Of a stretch of DNA of 64,000 bases, positions 9,792 through 22,218 are shown in pieces. Source of the DNA: Lathyrus oleraceus (lineage: Eukaryota > Streptophyta > Magnoliopsida > Fabales > Fabaceae); NCBI RefSeq assembly GCF_024323335.1, contig NC_066581.1, positions 29,694,699 through 29,758,698 on the forward strand, in the 5' to 3' direction. Every line of letters starts with the position of its first letter. Position 1 is the stretch's first letter. The notes below the pieces were generated by a model, which saw only the letters and a list, made by a program, of their open reading frames with translations, did not search any database and was not told where the DNA came from. Position numbers and translations under genes: made by a program.

Positions 9792-11069
9792 TCATATAGT
9801 AGGGATGTCGTCTTCCTGAGTGGATCCACGGAGCATGGCTACCTCCTGCCTGAGCTCTGCGATTTCTTGATATAAATAGTCGGCTTCGGTAGCGTGTGTG
9901 AGGTCAGACACTCCCATCTGTAAAGTGAGGTCAGCCCCCTCCTGTCTAAGCTTTGCGATCTCTCTACGACACTCAGCAATCTGGGTGCGGATGCCGGGGG
10001 TCTGCAATGAAAGATTATTAAAGAAAACAGTGATCCTGGGAGAAGGCGGTGTAGGCATGTACTCAGCAATGGATGGTGATCTCGGCTCCTCGTCGGTCTC
10101 TCCCCGGCCCTCTAGAGCATAACTCCAATTCGCTGGATCATGCACACTGGTCATCATAGGATCTGGCAGTGTGAAATAATGGATAGCCTCGCTGTCGACC
10201 AGCAATCGGAACTGACATGGGTGGAAAGAGGCTCTCCTCATCAACCCTCTGGTCAAACAGAAGTCGATGTCCATGGTAGTGTACCTACAGTAGATCCGGA
10301 GATGTGACAGCTTGCGAGACAGACCTAAAGCGACAACAATCTGCGTGATGATCCCGCCCACATGGATGACTCCTTCGGTAGATCTAGAGACACCGCTGAG
10401 ACCACATAACAAAAAGTTCCCACATGCTACTGGGCGAGACTGGGATGCACAAAATAGTAGGAAGATCTCCTCTTCACTCAGTAATGTCTCTGCATCCGGT
10501 CTTCCTAGGAAGGAATGTGCCAATATCATCTGGAAGTATCTAAAGGCAGGGTTATGTATAACATGAGACAGTTGCGTAGATGGATGCTGGCTTCCGCCAC
10601 CTGATATATCACTCCAAAACTTCTCCACCTTCTTACCCAGAAAATATCCCATAGGTGTCTCCGGGATAGCATTAGGAGTGGTCTGGAAGCCCAATAGGTC
10701 GCCGAACTCTTTTTGGCTGAAAGAGTACCCAACTCCAAAGAGCCTGAAAGCAGCATACCCATCTGGTCCAGAGTATGGGTCATAGTCGAATGAACTCAGG
10801 AACTCCAATGTCAGGTTCCTGTAGGTGTTACTCAAGTCGTCGACAAACTTGTCCCAGTGAAGCTGGTGGCTAAGGAATCGGATACTCGGCTCGATACCCA
10901 GTGCCTCCATACAGTGTTGATCAGGATAACGTGTAGGTGCCATAGGGCGCTGATACAGAGCGATGTAGCGCTCTCTCTGAGCATTATCTCTATAGGCCAC
11001 GTGCATATCATCGAAATCCTGCATCCTGTAAAAGTTAAGGAAGTCATCCTGAAAATGCAAACCATTCAA
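9792..11069 (-). CDS. Athila env-position ORF, first copy (425 aa, intact)
   Basis: An uninterrupted 425-aa frame starting MNGLHFQDDFLNFYRMQDF. It resembles the plant family named for the Arabidopsis Athila ORF1 (recognised by memory: PTRYPDQHCMEALGI, FSQKEFGDLLGF, HVIHNPAFRYFQMILAHS). The C-terminal ~80 residues, after a Pro-rich linker (PTPPSPR), form heptad-like repeats (IAECRREIAKLRQE, YQEIAELRQEVAMLR), predicting a coiled coil. No signal peptide or convincing transmembrane helix is seen, so envelope function is unsupported here. It lies 140 bp downstream of the integrase stop. A second, decayed copy follows at 7741-9147. That it stayed open while gag-pol broke is notable. Confidence 0.7.
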   Translation of the reverse strand: MNGLHFQDDFLNFYRMQDFDDMHVAYRDNAQRERYIALYQRPMAPTRYPDQHCMEALGIEPSIRFLSHQLHWDKFVDDLSNTYRNLTLEFLSSFDYDPYSGPDGYAAFRLFGVGYSFSQKEFGDLLGFQTTPNAIPETPMGYFLGKKVEKFWSDISGGGSQHPSTQLSHVIHNPAFRYFQMILAHSFLGRPDAETLLSEEEIFLLFCASQSRPVACGNFLLCGLSGVSRSTEGVIHVGGIITQIVVALGLSRKLSHLRIYCRYTTMDIDFCLTRGLMRRASFHPCQFRLLVDSEAIHYFTLPDPMMTSVHDPANWSYALEGRGETDEEPRSPSIAEYMPTPPSPRITVFFNNLSLQTPGIRTQIAECRREIAKLRQEGADLTLQMGVSDLTHATEADYLYQEIAELRQEVAMLRGSTQEDDIPTI

Positions 11070-11208
11070 ATTTTTAGTCTCGATGCAAAATATGATAAAA
11101 TAAAATAAAAATTAAATTAAATAAATGCAAAAAAGTAAAATGAAAGAAAAACCATGGGTTGCCTCCCACGCAACGCTTGTTTAACGTCATTAGCTTGACG
11201 ATTAAAAT
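11070..11208 (-). other. Spacer between Athila integrase and env-position ORF
   Basis: A/T-rich, no coding evidence. It contains on the - strand a GTTGCGTGGGAGGCAACCCA-like block (about 11155-11175) with a GTTGC/GCAAC inverted repeat, directly after the pol stop. Confidence 0.5.
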
Positions 11209-11351
11209 TTATACACCTGTAGTAGTAGGGATTAGTGGATCAATCAGGGTGTGGCCTGAGTAGTATGCTGGAATGTCTCCTCCTTCGTAGAGCTTCAGTC
11301 TTTGTCCATTTACAATGAATGGACTACAGGTTTCGTTCTTGGTTTCTACGG
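11209..11351 (-). pseudogene. Athila integrase C-terminal end, split off by the Ogre
   Basis: About 48 codons continuing the integrase frame that is cut at 32993. The reading frame is in register across the 5-bp CTCCG duplication and includes …PFIVNGQRLKLYEGGDIP… before a TAA at 11209-11211. This is the usual tail of Athila pol. It shows that the Ogre insertion, and not an earlier lesion, separated the two parts. Confidence 0.8.
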
Positions 11352-11356
11352 CTCCG
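11352..11356. repeat. Target-site duplication CTCCG (left) of Ogre #2
   Basis: CTCCG precedes TGTAGC at 11357 and is repeated at 32989-32993 after …GCGACA. Five base pairs is the standard duplication for Ty3/gypsy integration. Confidence 0.95.
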
Positions 11357-14300
11357 TGTAGCACCTCAAATTTGCACCTACCTTTTGTACATACATTTTC
11401 ATATTAGGTCATTAACATAACATAGTCCACTGCATAGCATTGCATTGTCCTTTGCCCAAGTGCAGGCCCATCAGACAAAATTAGGTCAAACTGGTCAGGA
11501 GATCAGTCGGTCAAGCAAGCAAGTGCAATTTCCATTGAGACAAGGCCCTAGGGTTGGTCCAACATGTTCACATGACCTAGGGGTCCTTTTGAAGTGTTTT
11601 GGTTAAGGATTGGGTGATCAGAAGTCATCAGTCATGGTTCAATTCACCAGAAACCCTAGAAAGTCAACTATGGTCAACTGTGGTCAACTGTGCCTGATTT
11701 TATGGATTTCAAGGTGGGAGATGGTTTGAAAGGGTTCATTCATGTCCATACAAGTCTCATTTGACATTTCAAAGATCAAGATTGGAGAAAATAAAGTCAG
11801 ACAAAAAGTTTCCTAAAATGGCAGGTGACCTGTAATTGGAAACTGCCAAAATAGAACGTTTTTCTCCTCAAATTTACATCATCATACAAGCTTCAAATGA
11901 AATTTTGTCCAACATGAAAGTTGAAGATCTTGCTCTCACCTTTCCAAAAAGTCCAAGAACACTCATTTCTCATTTATGGTTGGCAAGTTATGATCAAATC
12001 ATTCTCAAGATTTTTTGAACTTCAAAGTGGCATATCTTCCAAACCATTTGGCCAAATTGAGTGAGGTTTTTTGCTACAAGTCACATTTGATATACTCTAT
12101 CCAAATATTTCATCACAATTCACCAAAAATTATCCAAGCAAAATGGCCTTTTTCAAGTGGCATGAATTAAAAAAGAGAGAGGTGAAAAAATGAGCTTTCA
12201 AATTAAACATTTCCAATGCTTTTTACCATTTGCAATTGTTCAGAAATCATATTTGGGGTATGCCTAAGCCCAATTTCGTGCATTAACATGCACCCCATGC
12301 AATTTGAGTGGTTTTTAGCAAATTGGCAAAACACTTCATTTAAGCTAAAACCAATTACCATTTTCACTAACCACACTTAAGCAATGTTAAACAGAGTATA
12401 TATTGATTATTTCAGACTGAAAACCCTAGCCACTATTCACCAAAACAGATCAAACTTCATTTTCTCTCAAAAACACTCAACTCTTCATTCGATTTTTTTC
12501 TGAAAAATTGCAAAGAACCTGTGCTATTGTTCATTGTGCCATCATCAACCAACATTCTTGGAGCTTCTGTAAGCATCAAAACACGACTGTAAGCATCAAA
12601 GCACCACTGTTCTATTGAGCTTCATTCATGGCAGTTCGAATTTGGAGCTAGAATCAAGGCAGCTAGGCTTTCAAGACTCCTCCATTCATCAATACAAACC
12701 TCATTGCGCATCTGTTTCAGCTTTTTGAGACCAAAGGACCACTATTCCAACACTGTGCTTCAAGCAAGGTAAAATTTCGAACCACACCTTTGTCCAAATC
12801 ATGCTATGCTTCTTGAAGGTCTTTCCATGCTGATTACATTGAGCTTTAAATCGTGGCAAATGGTTGATTATTGAGAGAGAAACTTGGAATTTAAGTTTGT
12901 TGGTCAATTGTGTTTTTGCTTAGTTCTCTTTTGTTAGTACGAATTAGGGTAAAATAGGATTGGATTTGTGTTGTACGTGGTTAGACGGTTTGATTAGTGT
13001 ACTCACCTCAAAAATCTGAGAATATTGTTCATCGTGTGGATGAACACGTTGCTGTAGCTTAAAACCCTAAAAAACCAAACCCAGAAGTGCATTTGATCTT
13101 CCAACCCGTGTTTTTGCATGATTTCCAAGTTCATTGGCCATGAAACCAATAAGCATGTGACACGCCTTCTTTTTGGAACGCAGCGTTCCACTTAATGAAC
13201 GCTAATATTACAAGTTTGCCACTGCCGGTTATTTCATTTAATTAAATCCATTTCTTTTTCTCTATTTTATTTCATTTTGCATGGCCAACTTAGAAAAATC
13301 ATAAGTTCCTCAATTTTAATCCAAATTTGGTGGGATTTTTTGTAGATTGCTTCTCTTGATCTCTATTTTATTATGGTGATTTTTCCAGATTTTTTTGCAC
13401 GTATAGATTTTTAAATGTGCTAGGGTTTGTTCATGTGTGTCCATTTTGTGTATGTCTTGCCAAATTGCTTGTGAAATGATGATACATGATCCAATGCCTC
13501 TCAAATTTTTTGTGCTAAAACTAGACATGTTCATGGTGATTTTGGTATAGAGTTTGTAATTTTATCATTGCTGGTTGTGGAGATATGAGTTTTTGAATAG
13601 GGGTGTGACAATTTGTGTCACACCATGCATGTCCAACTTCATGATTTTAATTACCATGCTTATTGAACTCAAAATGGTCTGGATTTTTGCATGAAGACAC
13701 TTGTGCATGTTGAGAATGTGTGTGAATTTTTCTGGAATTTTTGAATGCATTTCCTATTTGATTGACAATTTCTCCCCTGTTTGACCAAATTGTTGACTTT
13801 TGTGACACATGATGCCATTTGATTTGTGAAATTCTCATACATTATTGGATGGACTTGAAATTTGACATGTGAATTGTAGACATCTTAAAGTTTGTCATGG
13901 TTTTAGTCCCATTCATTTATCATATGTTGTCCCTGTTTTATGATTAATTGAAGTTGGTGCATGTTTTGATGCTTTGTATGAGGATGCTTGAACTTACCAT
14001 GACTTTCTTATTTTCATTGACCTACTTCCTTTGATCCAAATGAGATGAAATTTGGTATGCCTATCATGTTGTGGATGATGTTTGATCATGATTTATTTGA
14101 GGATTTATTGAAATGCTTTTGATTGGATTTGAGTTGAGTCATTCTGTTGACTTCTTTGAGGTTCTATATGCCATGCTTTGACCTAATTTGTTTGTGAAAT
14201 GATGATGGTAAATGATATGAATGTGAAACCACTTGGGTTTGCTTCTTGATTGATTTTTCTTGACTTTGGACACTTATCCCTTGCTGTTAAATTTTTTATC

Positions 14301-16036
14301 CCCTTTTGACCCTAGGCTTGTCCTAGTGGTCTTGTTGCTCATGTTTAAGCTTGGTTTTTCAGGTTAAGCAACAAATGCTTCAAAGAGATCAATGCAAGTT
14401 GAATGAGTTTGATTGTTTATCATGAATTAACTTGTTTGTTTTGTAGGTTGCTTAGCTCACTTGTTATGAGCTTGTGCCTTGCACATATGCTTGACTGTAT
14501 TGTCTGTTGGCTTATGCTGTTTATTTTAACTTTGTGTCTGGTATACTAATTGTGCTTGACTGATTTCAGGTACTTTAGTTGCTATTAGTTCTTTGAGAAC
14601 TTTGCTTTGCTTTGCTTGACAGCAATTTGCATTGAGGTATAATTTCCTTACTCCATGTAGTCTGGAAGACCTGGCCTGTTACTTGGCCAGGCACCTGTCT
14701 GAAGTCCTCCTTAAGAGGCAATGTTTGTGACTGTTTACTTTTGTCCTTGCACATATTCAAAGACCTCCTAAGTGAAGAGGCATTGGCAGATATAAGGGAT
14801 GTGCAATCCATCCCCTGCTATTCTGTGTGTCATCTGCTTTGCTCACACCACTGTGTTGATGCATTGCAGATATTAACCCAAGATCATTGTACATTGAGTC
14901 AGTGTCATATGTGTAGAAGGGTTCCCACTTTCTGAACCTACACATTCTTGTCTTAGGCTCTCCCAGGCCAGGGATAAGAGCTGTGAAGTCTCATCTTCAC
15001 TCACCTTTCATCAGCTTCACCCTAACTCTCAATGTTAGGGTTAAGAGCTAACACTACCCAGTTACAGTGGTTTGTTTGTTGAGGTTGATGTGACCCCTCG
15101 ACTAAAACCTAACTTTGATTGAGCCCATTGCTTGCATATAGTGTGTGCTACTTGTGCTTGTGTGTTTGCTTTGGCTTGCTTCCTGTGCAAGTTAGGTTTA
15201 GTTTGGCTTGCTTCCTGTGCAAGTCATGCTTAGGATAGGCTTGCTTCATGTGCAAGTTAGCTAGAAACCTTGACTTAGGGACAATCTTGCATGATAACAT
15301 CTAGGCTCGAGTTAGTCTCCCTAGTTGTGTCTCCCTCTGTTATCTGGTTAAGCTAGTCCTGTATCCTTGCGTAGGGGAACTACGTCACCCTGATCCTCAT
15401 ACCAGATGAGGTACGTAGGCAGGAGATGAGCTGATCTCTCCGGGCGCCTTTTTTTCTTTTTCAACCTTTGTGTTTCAACCCCCTTGTGTGTGTTTTGGTT
15501 CGGATGCTGATGTAAGTCCAGTGATTGGCATTCGGGCTCCACGTTTGCCTTTGCCCGTGTTTGTTTGTGTGCGTGTTAGCCGAGCTACGAATGCTCTGAT
15601 TCTCCTTCGTCCAAAGGAGATACGTATGCATAGGATGCGACATCCTAGCGAGCATGTGTCGTTTCCCCCAGTCCGAACTACTTTGACTCTGATGTCTATG
15701 CTTGATAGACTAAGTAGGCCCAGGATGCGATATCCTGCCGAGTCAGCCTTGTCTATTTTCTTGTGTCTCTTTCAGCCAGTGTATATGTGTGAGCAGTGTT
15801 TTAGCAACCATTTTCCTTTCTATTGTGCGTGGATCCCGTCGAGTACGACGGATGCGTAGGGGTGCTAATACCTTCCCTTCGCATAATCGACTCCCGATCC
15901 CATTCTCTTTGGTCGCGAGACCATGCTTTTTCCAGGTTTACTCTGAGCGTTTCCTTTCCCTCTTTTGGGATAAATAACGCACGGTGGCGGCTCTGTTGAT
16001 TCTTGTTTTCCCGCCGGTTTTTCGCGTAATGCGACA
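11357..16036 (+). mobile_element. 5' LTR of Ogre #2 (4680 bp)
   Basis: TGTAGCACC…GCGACA. TATATATT at 12397-12404 is the probable promoter, about 1.04 kb in. Downstream are a long R-U5 with the CCTGGCC/GGCCAGG hairpin (14670-14691), three GGCTTGCTTCCTGTGCAAGT-like repeats (about 15172-15255) and the CCGTCG/CGACGG hairpin (15836-15851). Small differences from the 3' LTR include a single-base indel and nearby substitution at about 11850 and others scattered along it. Short open frames are not meaningful. Confidence 0.95.
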
Positions 16037-16038
16037 GC

Positions 16039-16056
16039 TGGCAACTCTGCTGGGGA
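16039..16056 (+). promoter_or_regulatory. Primer-binding site, tRNA-Arg type
   Basis: TGGCAACTCTGCTGGGGA starts two bases after the LTR end. It fits the 3' end of plant tRNA-Arg, the primer reported for Ogre elements, with TGGCAAC in place of the usual TGGCGAC. Confidence 0.9.
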
Positions 16057-16831
16057 ATCAAGAAGTTGACCTCTGCTGGTCCATCTTCCCTAAGCGAGTC
16101 TCTCCTAGCGCTCTCTAGGTTAGGGTTTTGGTTGCTTTGTGCTGTGTTTATTTATTGCATTCATTTCATTTATTGTTTGCATTTATGTTTGCACTTATGT
16201 TTGCATTCATTCACATTCATTGTTTATCTGGCTGGCTGGTTGTTTGTTTCTCTCTGTTGGGGTGGGAGTCACTTGAGGTAAAAGGTCCAATACCCAGACC
16301 ATGAGTGAAATCTAGGATGCTTAGGAATAGAGTGATTCATGGGAAGCGGGTGGTATTGCGCCACTTAGCGGAACATTGACATCATGAGCAGTTCAGACCC
16401 TGGTGGGATATTGTCGTTGCATACTTCAGGTGTGTATATGATGATATTCTGCGAAAGGTTATTTATGCTGCGTTTCTCTGGACCTTACCCTGGCCTAGAC
16501 AACACCCGTGAGTGGGGAAGGGTTTGATCATTATTACAGGTACCGTTGGTGACTTGTGGTTCTGTTGGTGACTCTGGGTTCAGATGACAGTGTCTCAGTT
16601 GACCATGGGTTTTCAAATGGATTTTGGGTTCTGAGTTAAGCCGAAGCTTCGACCTTGTGATCAGAGATGCACGGCCAGCCAGTTGTGTCTGCATCATGTG
16701 CATCATAGCATGTTTATTTTCAAAAAAACACGCAATAAAAATGAAATGAAAAAAAAGAGAAAAAAGAAAGGAAAAAAAAGGAAAAAAACTAATCTCTACA
16801 TGCATATCATTTCTCAGGTACATTCCAGAGC
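16057..16831 (+). other. Ogre #2 leader between PBS and ORF1
   Basis: No conserved protein. It contains a purine-rich tract (about 16730-16790, mostly A and AG runs) shortly before ORF1 and several CATTCAT/CATTTAT repeats near 16150-16220. The first AUG context for ORF1 is unclear; scanning past many upstream ATGs, or splicing, would be needed. Confidence 0.6.
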
Positions 16832-18412
16832 TTGTTCACTGATAAGATGGCGACAGTCCCAGAGCCGAAACGGAAGACTTGTTCCTACAGCTTTCATCGT
16901 GAGCCGTTGACTTCATTGATCGAGTTGAGTAGCCTGATAACCAGTGGTAACCAGAAGGGGTTTATTGACCAGTATGGGGATGTTCTGACGCTGTTGAAGA
17001 CGGTAGTTGATCCGGTGCCGCTGCAGACTCTTCTTCAGTTCTACGACCCGGAGCTTAGATGTTTCACCTTTCAAGACTATCAGTTGGCGCCTACTCTCGA
17101 GGAGTATTCTATTTTGTTGGGTGTCCCGATTCAGCATCAGGTTCCTTTCTTGGACGTACCGAAGGAAGTTGATTTCGGAGTTGTTGCCAGAACTCTCCAG
17201 TTGAGTGTCAAAGAAGTCCGTGATAATTGGAAGCCCAGTGGGGATGTTGTGGGTCTTCCGTTAAAGTTTCTGCTGAGAGTTGCCAGAGGAGAAGCAGAGA
17301 AGGGGAATTGGGAAGCTTTTCATGCCCGGTTTGCTGCCATGATCTATGGGATCGTCCTATTCCCGAGCATGCCCAATTTCATTGACCATGCTGCCATCAG
17401 TGTCTTCATTGGAAGGAATCCAGTTCCCACTCTGTTAGCTGACACTTACTATGCTATTCACAGTAGGCATGGTAAGGGTGGAGCTATCAGGTGCTGTCTA
17501 CCTCTCTTGCTCAGATGGTTCATGTCCCTTCTGCCAGCCAGTGGACCCATTGTGGATGCTCAGAGCACTCATAAGTGGACCCAGAGGGTCATGTCGCTTA
17601 CCTCCTATGACATCAGATGGCAATCTTACCGGATGGATGTGAAGAATGTTATTATGAGCTGTGGAGAATTCCGGAATGTGCCACTCGTAGGGACCAAAGG
17701 TTGCATAAATTATAATCCAGTTCTTTCTCTTCGTCAGTTAGGGTTTGTAATGAAGGGAAAACCGCTTGAGGCTGAGGTAGCTGAAAGTGTGTTTTTTGAG
17801 AAGCAGAGTGACCCGACTAGATTGGAGCAGATTGGAAGAGCTTGGATATCTGTTGGAGTGAAGGATGGAGCTGTCTTAGGGAAGAAGTTTGCCATTGCTA
17901 TGCCTGATTACACTGATTGGGTAAAGAAGAGAGTGGAAACTTTGTTGCTACCCTACGATAGGATGGAGCCGTTGCAGGAGCAACCACCTTTGATCCTTGC
18001 TGAGAGTGTGCCTGCTGAGCACTATAAGCAAGCCCTGATGGAGAATCGCCGGTTGAGAGAGAAGAAGCAAGATACCCAGATGGAGCTCTACAAAGCCAAA
18101 GCTGATAGGTTGCACTTGGCCCATCAACTCAGGGAAGTGCAAGGAGAGGATGCTAGTAGAGTGAGAAGCAAGAAGAGATCCTACGAAGAGATGGAATCCA
18201 TGTTAGATGCAGAACACCGGGAGTGTTTGAGGCTGTAGAGAGCTGAAGTCAGCTACCAGAAAAAGATCAGAGACTTGGAGAAGCAACTCAGAGACAAAGA
18301 CGTCCAGTTGAAGAAAGAGGTAGATTTGAGACAAGCATCAGAGGAATATCTTGGAGGAGAAGTCATGGAGCTTAGAAGACAATTGAAGGAGAAGATCACC
18401 CCTCTACCATAA
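16832..18412 (+). pseudogene. Ogre ORF1 (Tat-lineage extra ORF), one nonsense codon
   Basis: A 526-codon frame from ATTCCAGAGC-ATGTTC… or more probably the ATG at 16847 (MATVPEPKRK) to TAA at 18410-18412. A TAG at 18236-18238 stops it after 468 residues. The frame stays open for 57 further codons that continue a coiled-coil-like pattern (KKIRDLEKQLRDKD), so TAG is best read as a point mutation, probably from CAG. ORF1 before gag is a hallmark of Ogre. The N-terminal ~370 residues resemble the plant domain DUF7745 as I remember it (LLGVPIQHQVPF, PDYTDWVKKRVE). The C-terminus is basic and coiled-coil-like (MENRRLREKKQDTQMELYKAK). Function is unknown; I see no enzymatic motif. Confidence 0.82.
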
Positions 18413-18890
18413 TGTTCAGAATGCACACTGTTGATAGACCAGTGCCAGTACCTGAAGACCCTCATTCCGGAAGACCGTTTGTATTAGATTGTACCTTTGA
18501 TGTTTATGTTGAGAATCACCTCCAGGCTTGTTGGAAGGGATTCATTGTTGTACTCCGTTTATTCGGATCTTTGTTGACTTGGTTGTACGATCTTATTTCT
18601 CTTATTTATAGATAAGGTTGTTGGTGTTTCCTGTTGTTCTCATTTACCTTGTATTGTGTTGTTCCCTTGTTGCTGCAGGTTGCCATCTTTTAAGGATGAG
18701 TCAGGCTCCTTGAATGCTTGAGAAATGAGCATATCATGTGCATCATACGCATCATTAACATCATACTCATATCATTTTTGCATAGCAGGTGTTCTTGTTC
18801 GTGACTTCTCACTATGGTTCCTGTGTTTAGGCAGGATAGCTGATCAGAGACCGCACCGCTACTCAACGAGACTCAACCATCAAAGGAACA
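18413..18890 (+). other. Spacer between ORF1 and gag (Ogre #2)
   Basis: About 480 bp with no recognised protein. It holds pyrimidine-rich stretches and TTTAGGCAG at about 18826-18834, a plausible splice acceptor before the gag frame, suggesting that gag could be reached by splicing. Not proven. Confidence 0.45.
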
Positions 18891-21800
18891 TGGATCAAGT
18901 ACAAGCTGAGTTAGCAGAGATGAGGGCTAGCATGGCCCAGTTCATACACATGATGCAAGGGGTTGCGCAAGGTCAAGAAGAACTTCGAGCTCTAGTTTAG
19001 AGACAAGAAGCTGCACTTCCACCGGTCAACCAAGCTCTGCCAGAGGGAGGCCCGATCAATGATAACCCTACTGCTGCTGTTCCCATCAACAACTTTGCTG
19101 TAGGGGATGAGTTAAGGGGTATTCGAATCAACGGTCAACCGATTGCTCCAGATACTGCTAATGCCAGAGTAGTCCATGCTCCGGCCCGTAATCAAGCTCC
19201 GATTGTTGACAGACAAGAGGATATGTTTACTCTACTCAGTGAAGACGAAGACATCTTGGGAAGGGTTGATGAGAGAGATCGAAAAGTTGAGGCCCTTGCT
19301 GAGAAGATCCGGGCTATGGAATGCCAAAATTCTCTCGGTTTTGACGTTACTAATATGGGATTAGTGGAAGGTATGAGAATCCCACACAAGTTTAAAGCAC
19401 CCACTTTCGACAAATACAACGGTACCTCTTGTCCTCGCACTCATGTGCAGGCATACTATCGAAAGATCTCGGCGTATACTGACGACGAGAAGATGTGGAT
19501 GTACTTTTTCCAAGATAGCCTATCTGGGGCATCTTTGGACTGGTATATGGAATTAAAAAGAGATTCGATCAGATGCTGGAGGGATTTGGGAGAAGCTTTC
19601 ATCAGACAGTATAAACATAACATGGATATGGCACCGAGCCGGACTCAGCTGCAGAGTCTGTGCCAGAAAAACAACGAGAGCTTTAAAGAGTACGCCCAGA
19701 GGTGGCGTGAACTTGCTGCGAGAGTTCAACCCCCTATGCTGGAAAGGGAGTTGACCGACATGTTCATCGGCACTCTTCAAGGTGTGTTTATGGACCGGAT
19801 GGGAAGCTGCCCATTCGGTAGTTTTTCTGATGTCGTCATCTGTGGCGAGAGAACTGAAAGTCTGATCAAGGCCGGTAAGATTCAAGATGTGGGTTCTTCT
19901 TCATCGTCAAAGAAACCTTTCTCTGGGGCACCTCGCCGTAGAGAAGGTGAAACCAATGCTGTACAACACCGAGGGAATGTATATAGAGGAAGTGTGAACA
20001 GAGATCAATATCGCCCGGTTGCTGCAGTGACCATTCCTGCACCTCAGCCTCGTCAACAACAACAACAAAGGGTTCAACAACCGCAACAACAACAACAACA
20101 GCAACAACGTCCGTATCAGCCCAGACAAAGAATGCCTGATCGACGTTTTGATCCATTGCCGATGTCGTACGCAGAACTATTGCCCGAACTACTCAGGTTG
20201 GGGTTTGTTGAGTTGCGTACAATGGCTCCACCAACAGTGTTGCCTCCTGGATACGACGCCAACGTCCGCTGTGACTTTCACTCTGGGGCACCAGGGCACC
20301 ACACTGAAAAATGCCGAGCTTTCCAGCATAAGGTCCAAGATTTGATCGATTCCAAGGCGAACAACTTTGCTCCGGTACCAAACGTTGTAAACAATCCTAT
20401 GCCTCAGCATGGTGGGCATAGGGTGAACAATATTGAAGGGGAAGCTGAAGATCTAGTTGATAATGTTGATGATGTTCAGACTTCTCTGTCAGTTGTGAAG
20501 GGCCGTCTGCTAAATGGGGGTGTCTACCCGGGCTGTGATGAGGGCTGTCTTGATTGTGTAGAAGCTGATAATGGTTGTGACCAGTTGAGGGCTGGTATTC
20601 AAAAGTTGATTGACGAGGGCCGTGTGCAGTTCAGTCGGGCTGTCAAAGATAATGGGTCAGTGTCAACTGTCACCATCTACTTTAAACCAGCTGAAGGACG
20701 AGGACAAGGGGTTGTTAGTACATATGCAGCAAGTGGTACCCCAGTTACCATTTCCGCTCCGGTAACCATCAGTGCTCCAACTACTATAGTGGCGTCTGGA
20801 AGAAGACCAGTTGAGAATAGTAGGGCTGTGCCATGGAGATATGATAACACCTACCGCAGCAATAGAAGGGCTGATAATCAGATGAGGCCAGCAAGTCAAG
20901 CGCCTGTGACGATCAGTGCACCGGTTAAAACTCCTGTGGTTGTGAGTCCCGTTGTGGACAACGTGGGTGGACCAGGAGGTTTTACTCGGAGTGGACGACT
21001 GTTTGCTCCTCAGCCGTTGAGAGATGCTAATGCTGAGGCATCTGCTAGGGCGAAGGGCAAACAGGCTGTTGTTGACGAAGAACCGACTCAGAAGGAAGCT
21101 GAGGGTTCATTTGAAAAGGACGTGGAGGAATTTATGAAGATTATAAAGAAGAGTGACTACAAGATCGTAGATCAGCTCAATCAGACTTCGTCCAAAATTT
21201 CAATTCTCTCTTTGTTGCTGTGCTCTGAGGCACATCGTGATGCTTTGTTGAAGATGCTGAACATGGCATACGTACCGCAAGAGATTTCCGTCAACCAACT
21301 AGAGGGAGTGTTGGCCAACGTGAGCACCAGGCATGGTGTAGGTTTCACTGACCTAGACTTAACGCCTGAGGGTAGCAATCATAACAAAGCCTTGCATATC
21401 ACTATGGAATGTAAGGGAGCAGTTTTGTCTCACGTGCTGGTAGACACCGGGTCGTCGTTGAATGTCTTACCAAAGCAGATACTGAAGAAGATTGATGTTG
21501 AAGGAGTCGTGCTCACTCCCAGTGACCTTATTGTGCGCGCATTTGACGGATCCAAACGTTCTGTGTTTGGTGAAGTTACACTACCGGTGAAGATAGGTCC
21601 CGAGGTTTTCGACATTGTTTTTTATGTTATGGACATTCAACCCGCCTACAGCTGTCTGTTGGGGCGTCCGTGGATTCACGCAGCAGGAGCAGTCTCGTCA
21701 ACTCTCCACCAAAAACTCAAGTATGTCTGGAACGGCCAAATTGTGACCGTGTGTGGTGAAGTAGAGATTCTGGTGAGTCACCTATCCTCGTTCAAGTATG

Positions 21801-22218
21801 TCGAGGTAGATGGCGAGATCCACGAAACGTTATGCCAGGCATTTGAGACCGTGGCTCTGGAGAAGGTAGCCTATGCTAATCAGAGGAAGCCGGGTGCTTC
21901 GATTGCTTCATACAAGCAAGCCAAGGAGGTTGTTGATTCCGGCAAAGCTGAGGGCTGGGGCAAGATGTTAGACTTGCCTGTCAAGGAGGACAAATTCGGC
22001 ATTGGTTATGAGCCTCTCCAAGCAGAGCAGAGCGTACAGACGGGTCCGAGTACCTTTACCAGCGCCGGGCTGATGAATCATGGCGACGTCTTTGCAACCG
22101 GTGGTGAAGACTGTGACAGCGACTGTGATCTAAACATCTGGGTTCGCCCGTGTGCACCAGGGGAGTCTATCAACAACTGGACGGCTGAAGAAGTGGTCCA
22201 AGTTACTCTTCAGACAGA
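18891..22218 (+). pseudogene. Ogre gag-protease, one nonsense codon
   Basis: Gag and aspartic protease in one frame from MDQVQAELAEMRASM. TAG at 18998-19000 interrupts the start (…RALV*RQEA…); the frame then runs open to the intron donor at 22219. Gag core: APTFDKYNGTSCPRTHVQAY and MYFFQDSLSGASLDWY near 19400-19560, the usual retrotransposon gag fold. A Gln-rich stretch follows at 20055-20130. A CDFHSGAPGHHTEKC knuckle at about 20268 replaces the classical CCHC, as in Tat elements. The protease active site is VDTGSS (Asp codon 21443-21445), with LLGRPWIHAAGA downstream. Gag forms the particle; the protease matures the polyprotein. Without splicing the frame ends at TAA 22220-22222. Confidence 0.88.

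Noticed and set aside
8887..9795. A 302-codon frame on the - strand
   Set aside because: Only its last part (after 9147) is protein-like; the first ~215 codons cross the AT-rich spacer and are not a gene.
9792..11069. Retroviral envelope protein
   Set aside because: The position fits the env-like label of Athila, but no signal peptide, transmembrane helix or cleavage site is visible, so I left function open.
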